Assembly: GCF_042648365.1 (NCBI RefSeq)
Contig: NZ_JBHRXI010000048.1
Coordinates: 1-64,000, forward strand
DNA length: 64,000 bases
Reading direction: 5' to 3'
Source: Lutimaribacter_A marinistellae
Lineage (GTDB): Bacteria; Pseudomonadota; Alphaproteobacteria; Rhodobacterales; Rhodobacteraceae
Under the pieces are notes generated by a model that was not told the DNA's origin, did not search any database, and was given only the letters and a program-made list of their open reading frames with translations. Shown here piece after piece: positions 57,107 to 64,000 of this stretch. The position numbers were made by a program, and so were the translations under genes. The stretch's first letter is position 1, and every line of letters starts with the position of its first letter.

Positions 57107-58558
57107 ATGGTATCCCGCGTCATTCCGGTCGAACCCTTCGATCTCGTGCTGTTCGGTGCGACCGGCGATCTTGCGCGGCGCAAGATCCTTCCGGGTCTGT
57201 TCCACAGGTTCGCTGTCGGCCAGATGCCCGGCTCGGCACGCATCATCGGATCGGCCCGCAGCGAGATGAGCGCCGAGGCGTTCCGGGCCGATGTGGCGAG
57301 AGCGATCCGCGAAGTGGCCCCCGACACGCCCGAGCGCGAGGAAACTCTCGCCGCCTTCCTCGAACGGCTCGATTACGTGGCGATCGATGTCGGAGGCGAG
57401 GCAGGCTGGAGCGATCTGACGCGCTGTCTGCGCAACGACGTGGTCCGCGCCTTCTACCTCTCCGTCGCGCCCAGCCTGTTCGCCGGTATCGCGCGACAGC
57501 TCGACGCCCACGGCCTCGCCACTCGGGACAGCCGTATCGTGGTCGAAAAACCCTTTGGCCGAAATCTCGACACGGCGCGCGATCTCAATGCCGGGCTGCG
57601 CGCGTCCTTTGCCGAGCACCAGATTTACCGGATCGACCACTATCTCGGTAAAGAGACGGTACAGAACCTCATGGCGCTGCGCTTTGCCAACTCGCTGTTC
57701 GAACCGCTCTGGAACGCCACCCATATCGACCATGTGCAAATCACCGTGGCCGAAAGCCTCGGGATCGAGGGGCGCGAAGCTTATTATGATCGCGCCGGAG
57801 CGATGCGCGACATGGTCCAGAACCACCTGATGCAGCTGCTTTGCCTGACCGCGATGGAGCCGCCCGCGAAATTCACTCCCAACTCGGTGCGCGATGAAAA
57901 GGTCAAGGTGATCGAAGCGCTCGATCCTGTCCCGCCCGAGGATATCGCCCGAGGTCAATACGCGGCCAAGGCGGGCGGCGATGGTTATCTCGACCATGTC
58001 GGCAACCCCGACAGCCGCACCGAAAGCTTCGTCGCAATGAAGGTCCATGTCGCGAACTGGCGCTGGGCGGGCACCCCCTTTTATCTGCGCACGGGCAAAC
58101 GCCTGCGAGCGCGCGAATCCGAGATCGCGGTGTTCTTTCGGGATCCGCCGCACACGATCTTTCCGGGTACCGGCCCACTCAAGGGCAACGTGCTGGCGAT
58201 CCGGCTGCAACCGGACGAGGGGATACGCCTGCAAACGACGATCAAGGATCCCGGCCCCGGCGGGTTCCGCCTTGCCGGCGTTTCGCTCGACATGAGCTTT
58301 GCCGACGCGCTGGGAGAAGAGGCGCAAGCGCCCGACGCCTATGAGCGCCTGCTGATGGACGTGATCCGGGGCGATCAGACCCTGTTCATGCGTGGCGACG
58401 AGGTCGAAGCCGCCTGGGCCTGGATCGACCCGATCATCGCCCGTTTCGACGACAGCCGCGACCGACCGGCGCCCTACGACCAGGGCAGCTCGGGGCCCGA
58501 AGAGGCGCTGATGCTCATGCATCGCGACCACCGCCGCTGGCGCCAGATCGGAGGATAG
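57107..58558 (+). CDS. zwf: Glucose-6-phosphate 1-dehydrogenase
   Basis: A 483-residue enzyme oxidising glucose 6-phosphate to 6-phosphogluconolactone. Rossmann motif GATGDLARR at 17-25, EKPFG at 147-151 and the active-site RIDHYLGKE at 175-183 with catalytic His. Standard length. It opens the Entner-Doudoroff operon: edd follows by 1 bp. The pgl gene for the next chemical step is not here. Confidence 0.97.
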   Translation: MVSRVIPVEPFDLVLFGATGDLARRKILPGLFHRFAVGQMPGSARIIGSARSEMSAEAFRADVARAIREVAPDTPEREETLAAFLERLDYVAIDVGGEAGWSDLTRCLRNDVVRAFYLSVAPSLFAGIARQLDAHGLATRDSRIVVEKPFGRNLDTARDLNAGLRASFAEHQIYRIDHYLGKETVQNLMALRFANSLFEPLWNATHIDHVQITVAESLGIEGREAYYDRAGAMRDMVQNHLMQLLCLTAMEPPAKFTPNSVRDEKVKVIEALDPVPPEDIARGQYAAKAGGDGYLDHVGNPDSRTESFVAMKVHVANWRWAGTPFYLRTGKRLRARESEIAVFFRDPPHTIFPGTGPLKGNVLAIRLQPDEGIRLQTTIKDPGPGGFRLAGVSLDMSFADALGEEAQAPDAYERLLMDVIRGDQTLFMRGDEVEAAWAWIDPIIARFDDSRDRPAPYDQGSSGPEEALMLMHRDHRRWRQIGG

Positions 58559-58559
58559 G

Positions 58560-60371
58560 ATGGTACACCCGACACTTGAACAGGTCACCGCGCGCATCAT
58601 CGACCGCAGCGCCCCTTCGCGCCGCGCCTATCTTGACCGGATGGACCGCGCCGCCGGGCAGGGGCCCGCGCGGGCGCATCTTTCCTGCTCGGGGCAGGCA
58701 CATGCCTATGCCGGTGCCGGAGAGGACCAGTCGCGCCTTGCCGCAGGCGCGCACGGGCATCTTGGGATCGTGACGGCGTATAACGACATGCTTTCGGCGC
58801 ATCAGCCCTTCGAGCGGTTCCCCCACCTCATCCGCGAGGCCGTGCGCGCTTCTGGCGGTTCGGCGCAGGTCGCGGGCGGCGTGCCCGCCATGTGCGACGG
58901 GGTCACACAGGGTGAGCCGGGAATGGAACTGTCGCTCTTCTCGCGGGACGTGATCGCGCTGGCCGCCGGGGTGGCCCTGTCGCACAACACATTCGATGCC
59001 GCCGTGTTCCTCGGCGTGTGCGACAAGATCGTGCCGGGCCTCGTGATCGCGGCGCAGGTGTTTGGCCATCTGCCGGCGGTCTTCCTGCCCGCGGGGCCGA
59101 TGACCAGCGGGCTGTCGAACGATGAAAAGGCCAAGGTCCGCCAGCAATTCGCCGCCGGAGAAGTGGGTCGGGACAAGTTGATGGCGGCCGAGATGGCCGC
59201 CTATCACGGCCCGGGCACCTGCACCTTCTACGGCACGGCCAATACCAACCAGATGCTGATGGAGTTCATGGGCCTGCACCTGCCCGGCGCCTCCTTCGTA
59301 ACGCCCAATACCGGACTACGCGATGCGCTGACGGTTCACGGCGCCCGCCGCGCGCTGGAGCTTTGCGCTCTGGGGGAGGACTACACACCCGTCGCCCATG
59401 TGCTGGACGAGAAAGCCTATGCCAACGGCATCGTCGGGCTGATGGCGACGGGCGGTTCGACCAACCTGCTGATCCACCTTGTTGCCATGGCCCGGGCAGG
59501 GGGCATCCTGCTGGACTGGCAGGATTTCTCGGACCTCTCCGCAGTGGTGCCGCTGGTGGCGCGGGTCTATCCCAACGGGTTGGCCGACGTGAACCATTTC
59601 CATGCCGCCGGCGGGCTGGGCTACACGATCCGCACGCTGCTCGAGGCTGGCTTGTTGCATGCCGATACCTGTACTGTCGCGGGCGGCGGGCTCGACGCCT
59701 ACACGCAAGAGCCCAAACTGATCGATGGCCGGCTGGAGTGGCACGATGGAACCGAACGCAGTCTGAACGAAAGGATCCTGCGCCCTGCAAGCGATCCGTT
59801 CCAGCCCACCGGCGGGCTGTCGCGGCTCACCGGTTCCCTGGGTCATGGCGTGATGAAGATCTCGGCCGTCGCTCCCGAACACCGCGTGATCGAGGCACCC
59901 GTTCGCGTGTTCGAGGATCAGCAGGCCGTAAAAGCCGCCTTCAAGGCCGGCGAGCTGACCGGCGACGTCATCGTTGTGGTCCGCTACCAGGGGCCAAAGG
60001 CCAACGGGATGCCCGAACTGCACAGCCTGACACCCGTCCTGTCGATCCTGCAGGGGCGCGGGCAGAAGGTCGCGCTGGTCACCGATGGCCGCATGTCCGG
60101 CGCGTCGGGCAAGGTTCCGGCCGCGATCCATGTCTGCCCTGAGGCTCTGGAAGGGGGGCCGATCGCGCAGTTGCGCGACGGCGACATCCTGCGCGTCGAT
60201 GCCGAGGCGGGCCTGCTCGAGATCGTCACCGAGGGCGTGGCCGAGCGGGCAATTTGCCATCCCGACCTCGCCGCGAACGGGTATGGCCTGGGGCGCGAGC
60301 TTTTTGCGCCGTTCCGGGCCGCCGTCGGCGGGGCGGACAGCGGCGCCAGCCTGTTCGGGGGTGCTTTATGA
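58560..60371 (+). CDS. edd: Phosphogluconate dehydratase
   Basis: A 603-residue Fe-S dehydratase of the IlvD/Edd family, giving 2-keto-3-deoxy-6-phosphogluconate. Fe-S cysteines fit Cys112 (AMCDGVTQGEPGM), Cys154 (GVCDKIVPG) and Cys221 (GPGTCTFYGTANTNQ). The later VTDGRMSGASGKVPAAIH block is typical. It starts one base after the zwf stop codon and its end overlaps eda (ATGA). Confidence 0.97.
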   Translation: MVHPTLEQVTARIIDRSAPSRRAYLDRMDRAAGQGPARAHLSCSGQAHAYAGAGEDQSRLAAGAHGHLGIVTAYNDMLSAHQPFERFPHLIREAVRASGGSAQVAGGVPAMCDGVTQGEPGMELSLFSRDVIALAAGVALSHNTFDAAVFLGVCDKIVPGLVIAAQVFGHLPAVFLPAGPMTSGLSNDEKAKVRQQFAAGEVGRDKLMAAEMAAYHGPGTCTFYGTANTNQMLMEFMGLHLPGASFVTPNTGLRDALTVHGARRALELCALGEDYTPVAHVLDEKAYANGIVGLMATGGSTNLLIHLVAMARAGGILLDWQDFSDLSAVVPLVARVYPNGLADVNHFHAAGGLGYTIRTLLEAGLLHADTCTVAGGGLDAYTQEPKLIDGRLEWHDGTERSLNERILRPASDPFQPTGGLSRLTGSLGHGVMKISAVAPEHRVIEAPVRVFEDQQAVKAAFKAGELTGDVIVVVRYQGPKANGMPELHSLTPVLSILQGRGQKVALVTDGRMSGASGKVPAAIHVCPEALEGGPIAQLRDGDILRVDAEAGLLEIVTEGVAERAICHPDLAANGYGLGRELFAPFRAAVGGADSGASLFGGAL

Positions 60372-61000
60372 GCCGGTCTGCGTATACGCGAGAACTCTGC
60401 GCGCGCGCGCCCATCATCCCGGTCCTGACCGTCCGGAACGCCGTACAGGCGCGCCCGTTGGCCGAGGCGCTGGTCGCGGGCGGTCTGCCCGTGCTCGAGG
60501 TTACGCTCCGCACGCCTGCGGCGCTCGACGCCATCCGCGCGATGGCTGGGGTGCCGGGCGGGGTCGTCGGCGCGGGTACCCTCGTCACGCCGGACGACGT
60601 ACGCGCCGCCAAGGAGGCAGGAGCCCGGTTCGGCGTGTCCCCGGGTGCGACGGACGCGTTGCTTGACGCATGCGAGGCCGAGGGCTTGCCGCTCTTGCCC
60701 GGGGCGGCCACGGCGAGCGAGGCGATGCGCCTGTTGGCGCGCGGATATGACATGCTGAAATTCTTTCCCGCCGAGGCAGCCGGCGGCGCGCCAGCACTCA
60801 AGGCCATCGGTGCGCCCTTGCCGCAGATCGGGTTCTGCCCTACCGGCGGCGTGTCGGTCGCCAATGCGGCCGGTTACCTGTCGCTGTCCAACGTGATTTG
60901 CGCCGGTGGCAGTTGGGTCGCACCCTCTTCGATGGTCGAGGCGGGCGACTGGCACGGGATCGAGGCGCTGGCCCGGGAGGCCGCGGCGCTGACCGGTTGA
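60368..61000 (+). CDS. eda: 2-Keto-3-deoxy-6-phosphogluconate aldolase
   Basis: A 210-residue class I aldolase, cleaving KDPG to pyruvate and glyceraldehyde 3-phosphate. Schiff-base Lys131 is in MLKFFPAEAAGG; Glu44 (LEVTLRT) and GAGTLVT, GVSPG, FCPTGGVS complete the barrel site. It ends the operon, with a GC hairpin directly behind. Confidence 0.97.
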   Translation: MSRSAYTRELCARAPIIPVLTVRNAVQARPLAEALVAGGLPVLEVTLRTPAALDAIRAMAGVPGGVVGAGTLVTPDDVRAAKEAGARFGVSPGATDALLDACEAEGLPLLPGAATASEAMRLLARGYDMLKFFPAEAAGGAPALKAIGAPLPQIGFCPTGGVSVANAAGYLSLSNVICAGGSWVAPSSMVEAGDWHGIEALAREAAALTG

Positions 61001-61006
61001 CGCCGA

Positions 61007-61073
61007 GGGGGGCTGTCTGCCCCCCGCGCCTTCGGCGCCCCCCCGAGGATATTTTCGGCAAGAGGAAGGGGGG
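61007..61073 (+). terminator. GC-rich hairpin cluster after eda, with a Rhodobacterales-type intergenic repeat
   Basis: GGGGGGC (61007-61013) pairs with GCCCCCC (61019-61025); GCGCC/GGCGC makes a second small hairpin at 61026-61038; CCCCCC (61039-61044) can pair with GGGGGG (61068-61073) around GAGGATATTTTCGGCAAGAG. The last part matches a short sequence I recall as very common between genes of this order. The T run is weak, but the position fits an end of both zwf-edd-eda and the convergent ABC gene. Confidence 0.6.
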
Positions 61074-61082
61074 CGGCGGCGC

Positions 61083-62948
61083 CTAGCCCAAGAGCCGTGC
61101 GCGCAGCCGGCCCAGCCAGCCAAGGGTCGTGCCAGCGCCGTTCAGCGGTGTCTTGCCCTTCGACGCCATCGCCGCGATGCCCGAGCGGTCGACGACCTCG
61201 AGCCCGTCCTGGAACTGCAGCCGGTAGAGATCGGCGTAGATTCCGCCTCGGGCCAGAAGCTCTTCATGGGTGCCTTCATCGACAACGGCGCCGCGATCCA
61301 TCACGACGATCTTGTCGGCGCTGCGAATGGTCGACAGACGGTGCGCGATCACGAGGGTCGTGCGTCCGCCCGACAGCCGGTCGAGCGCGGCTTGAACCAC
61401 CTTTTCCGACTGCGCGTCGAGTGCCGAGGTCGCCTCGTCCAGCAGCAGGATCGGCGTGTCACGCAAAAGCGCCCGCGCGATCACCACGCGTTGCCGTTGC
61501 CCGCCTGACAGGGCCGAGCCGCGTGGGCCGACCCGTGTCTCGATGCCATGCTCGAGCTTGGGGAGGAAATCGCTGACATGGGCCGCGTCCAGTACCGTTT
61601 GAAGCTCCGCGTCCGAGACGTCGTCGCGCCCCAGCAGGATGTTCTCGCGCAGCGTTTCGTCGAAGAGCAGCGCATCCTGCGTGACCACCGAGTACAGATC
61701 GCGCAGCTCGTCCAGCGCGATCCGGTTCACCGGTACGCCCGACAGTTCCACCGCGCCATCCTGCGGATCGACAAGGCGCGTCAAGAGGTTGAAGACCGTG
61801 GATTTCCCGGCGCCCGACGCGCCAACGAGGGCGGTGGTCTTGCCCGCCTCGGCATGCAGCGTCAGCCCGCGAAGGACCTTGGCATCGCCATAATCAAGGC
61901 GCACGTCGCGCAGGTCGATATCGGGCTTGCCCTCGGGGGCGGGGACCGGATCGGTGGGTGACAAGAGCAGGATGGGCGCGTCGAGGAGCTCCTTGATGCG
62001 TTCCAGCGCGGCCGCGGCCACCTGCCACGTGCCCGAGATCGAGGCGAGCCGCCGCATCGGGTCGAAAGCGAGGCCGATGGCGGTGAAGAAGCTCATGAAC
62101 TGGCCCACTGTCTTTTCGCCCGAGATGATCTCGGCCCCGCCGTAGAGCAGCACGCCCATGAAGCCCAGCCCCGCCATCACGTCGATCAGGCCGGTGATCG
62201 AGGCCGTCCCGAACGAGGCGCGCACTTCGGACCGGACAAAGAAATCCATATGGCCCTTGAAGCGGTCCGACTGGTACCGCTCGAGGCTGTTGAGCTTGAT
62301 TGGAACGATCCCGTGAAAGATCTCGTCAAGTCGGGTCGCCAGAGTCGCGCCAAGATCGCGGGCCGAACTTGCCTTCTTGCGGACATAGCGCTGCGCCATG
62401 CCGATGGGCAGAAAGGCCAGCGGAACGCCGATCAGCATGATCGCCGTCCAGACGAGGTCGACGCTGATCGCCACGCCGATCAGCGCAACAAGCGAAATCA
62501 GGTCGCGCCCGGCGCCGGTGATGATGACCTGCCAGACTTGGTTCACGGCGGTGACATCGCTTTGCACCCGCTGGATCAGGAAGCCGGGCGGGTGGTCCTT
62601 GTGGAACGACGTGTCCTGTCGGATCAGACGGTTCAAAAGGTCGAGCCGCAGATGCGCCGCCGTTTTCTGCGAGATGTTGGCAAGCGTGACCTTCTGCACC
62701 ACGCCTGCCAGCCCGCGGATGGCGAAGATGGCGAAAAAGGTGATGCTCACCCAGCCCAGGGCGCCGGAATTGCCCTCGACGAAGATCTCGTCGAACATTG
62801 GCTGCATCATGTAGCTGACCGCGCCCACCATCGAGCCTTCGATCAGCATGAAGATCACCGCGATGCCCAGAAGGCCCATGTGCTGGCGCAGGTAGTGCCG
62901 CCAGAGCCAGCCTACAAGTTCGGCCGAGGATTTTGGTTTCGCGCTCAT
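61083..62948 (-). CDS. ABC exporter, MsbA-like (membrane and ATPase domains fused)
   Basis: A 621-residue half-transporter. The six-helix domain covers about 20-330 (LIEGSMVGAVSYMMQPMFDEIF, HKDHPPGFLIQRVQSDV, in parts) and the ATPase 365-590: Walker A GASGAGKST, signature LSGGQRQRV, Walker B PILLLDEATSALD, switch AHRLST. MsbA-type homodimers flip lipid A or other lipids; another substrate cannot be excluded. ATG at 62948 is chosen because sequence upstream is not membrane-like. No lipid gene adjoins. Confidence 0.9.
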   Translation of the reverse strand: MSAKPKSSAELVGWLWRHYLRQHMGLLGIAVIFMLIEGSMVGAVSYMMQPMFDEIFVEGNSGALGWVSITFFAIFAIRGLAGVVQKVTLANISQKTAAHLRLDLLNRLIRQDTSFHKDHPPGFLIQRVQSDVTAVNQVWQVIITGAGRDLISLVALIGVAISVDLVWTAIMLIGVPLAFLPIGMAQRYVRKKASSARDLGATLATRLDEIFHGIVPIKLNSLERYQSDRFKGHMDFFVRSEVRASFGTASITGLIDVMAGLGFMGVLLYGGAEIISGEKTVGQFMSFFTAIGLAFDPMRRLASISGTWQVAAAALERIKELLDAPILLLSPTDPVPAPEGKPDIDLRDVRLDYGDAKVLRGLTLHAEAGKTTALVGASGAGKSTVFNLLTRLVDPQDGAVELSGVPVNRIALDELRDLYSVVTQDALLFDETLRENILLGRDDVSDAELQTVLDAAHVSDFLPKLEHGIETRVGPRGSALSGGQRQRVVIARALLRDTPILLLDEATSALDAQSEKVVQAALDRLSGGRTTLVIAHRLSTIRSADKIVVMDRGAVVDEGTHEELLARGGIYADLYRLQFQDGLEVVDRSGIAAMASKGKTPLNGAGTTLGWLGRLRARLLG

Positions 62949-63100
62949 GGCCGGGCCTGTGCAGGGTCTGTGAAATGCGTCATGACGCGCCCATTTAAGC
63001 AGCCGGGCAGGGCCACGCAAGCAGACCGGTCATTTCGGCCGATTGACCCTGCCGTCCCCGGCGCTATCGTGGCCGCAATTCAGACGGGGGCAGTGCGCGC

Positions 63101-64000
63101 ATGACACAGGAAATCACTCTTTCGCAGGGGCGGGAATACCTTGCCATCCCAGGCCCTTCGGTGGTTCCCGACGCGGTGCTGCGCGCCATGCATCGCGCCG
63201 CGCCCAATATCTATGCCGGCGAGCTGATCGAGATCACGCGCTCTCTCGTGCCCGACCTGCAGCGCGTCGCGCGGACCAGCGGACAGGTCGCCATCTACAT
63301 CGCCAACGGTCACGGCGCGTGGGAGGCGGCACTGGCGAACACGGTGGCCGAGGGCGAGCGTGTTCTCGTGCTGGCCACCGGACGGTTCGGCATCGGCTGG
63401 GGAGAGATGGCGCGCGGACTGGGCGCCGAGGTCGACGTGCTCGATTTCGGCAAACAAGCCACCTGGGACATGGAACAGGTGGCCGCTGCGCTGCGTGCCG
63501 ATACCGGACACGCGATCAAGGCGGTGCTGGCCACCCATGTCGATACGTCAAGCTCTGTACGAAACGACGTCGCGGCCCTGCGCGCGCTGCTGGATGCCGA
63601 GGGCCACCCGGCGCTTCTCATGGCCGATTGCATCGCCTCGCTGGGTTGCGACCGGTTCGAGATGGACGACTGGGGTGTCGATGTCATGGTCGCGGCCAGC
63701 CAGAAGGGGCTGATGACGCCGCCGGGCGTGTCCTTCGTCTTCTTCAACGACCGTGCGGCCGAGGTGCGCGCCCGGATGAAGCGCGTCAGCATGTATTGGG
63801 ACTGGGTGCCGCGCGGCGACCCACAGGAATTCTACCAGTATTTCGGCGGCACCGCGCCGACGCATCACCTCTACGGTCTGCGCGCCGCGCTGGACCTCAT
63901 CCATGCCGAGGGGGTCGAACATGTCTGGGCGCGCCACCAGCGCCTGGCCGAGGCCATCTGGGCCGCCTGCGAGGCCTGGTCGGATGAGGGGCCGCTGCAC
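63101..64000 (+). CDS. Alanine/serine-glyoxylate aminotransferase (cut by window edge)
   Basis: The first 300 residues of a class V PLP aminotransferase. YLAIPGPSVVPDAVLRAM and GHGAWEAALANTVAEGERV match the AGXT/SgaA group, and the PLP lysine lies in VAASQKGLMTPPGVSF. It probably transfers amino groups between serine or alanine and glyoxylate, a step of the serine cycle and photorespiration-like metabolism. The reading frame is open at base 64000, so the C-terminus is missing. Confidence 0.88.
   Translation, partial: MTQEITLSQGREYLAIPGPSVVPDAVLRAMHRAAPNIYAGELIEITRSLVPDLQRVARTSGQVAIYIANGHGAWEAALANTVAEGERVLVLATGRFGIGWGEMARGLGAEVDVLDFGKQATWDMEQVAAALRADTGHAIKAVLATHVDTSSSVRNDVAALRALLDAEGHPALLMADCIASLGCDRFEMDDWGVDVMVAASQKGLMTPPGVSFVFFNDRAAEVRARMKRVSMYWDWVPRGDPQEFYQYFGGTAPTHHLYGLRAALDLIHAEGVEHVWARHQRLAEAIWAACEAWSDEGPLH

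Overview
The window is a 64 kb piece of a GC-rich alphaproteobacterial chromosome, most likely from the Rhodobacterales (Roseobacter group or Paracoccaceae). The evidence is the codon use, the nested overlapping start and stop codons, the ure operon layout with an embedded DUF1127 gene, the DUF1178 and DUF2125 proteins, the split-off F1 operon atpHAG(x)DC, a putative mesaconyl-CoA hydratase/isomerase pair and the zwf-edd-eda operon. The assignment rests on family recognition, with no database search.

Layout. 1-5.5 kb: the 3' end of tuf with a 65-bp tandem triplication of its tail, a meh/mct-like CoA pair, a DUF374 acyltransferase, tRNA-Trp(CCA) and an orphan Tat-exported oligopeptide-type binding protein. 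5.5-12.1 kb: a complete urease operon on the minus strand (ureD-A-[52-aa His-rich membrane peptide]-B-[107-aa unknown]-[LprI-like]-C-[DUF1127]-E-F-G). 12.4-19.2 kb: a Hint-domain protein, rpsD, an Lrp-type regulator divergent from a cysteine-desulfurase-like PLP enzyme, then hisC-tyrC-extensin-like. 19.2-29.5 kb: DUF2125, ChaC, a MotA/MotB-like pair whose MotB-like member is a very long coiled coil, an M23 peptidase, clpA, gloB and a methyltransferase. 29.7-35.5 kb: the F1 part of ATP synthase, with a glycosyltransferase-like gene inserted between atpG and atpD.

35.5-44.4 kb is the clearest accessory region: an outer-membrane barrel, a YibH-type HlyD protein, a sulfatase translationally coupled to a ribbon-helix-helix protein, an AraC regulator and a frameshifted transposase-like gene. 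It is bounded by two inverted copies of a ~40-bp conserved sequence, one of which sits in what looks like a small RNA gene with its own terminator. 44.5-64 kb returns to ordinary genes: an H-type lectin, an AhpD-like protein divergent from a TetR regulator with two perfect operators between them, prs, a set of small metabolic enzymes, lysC, ptsP, the Entner-Doudoroff operon zwf-edd-eda with a LacI-type operator just upstream, an MsbA-like ABC exporter and the start of an alanine/serine-glyoxylate aminotransferase.

How it fits together. The metabolic genes suit a marine-type heterotroph that uses urea as nitrogen source, burns sugars through the Entner-Doudoroff route and handles C2/C5 acids as CoA esters. 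No rRNA, CRISPR array, complete prophage or recognised defence system was found. The best candidates for undescribed biology are the repeated 40-bp element and its RNA gene, the small genes buried in the urease operon, the long-coiled-coil MotAB-like pair and the gene inserted in the atp operon.
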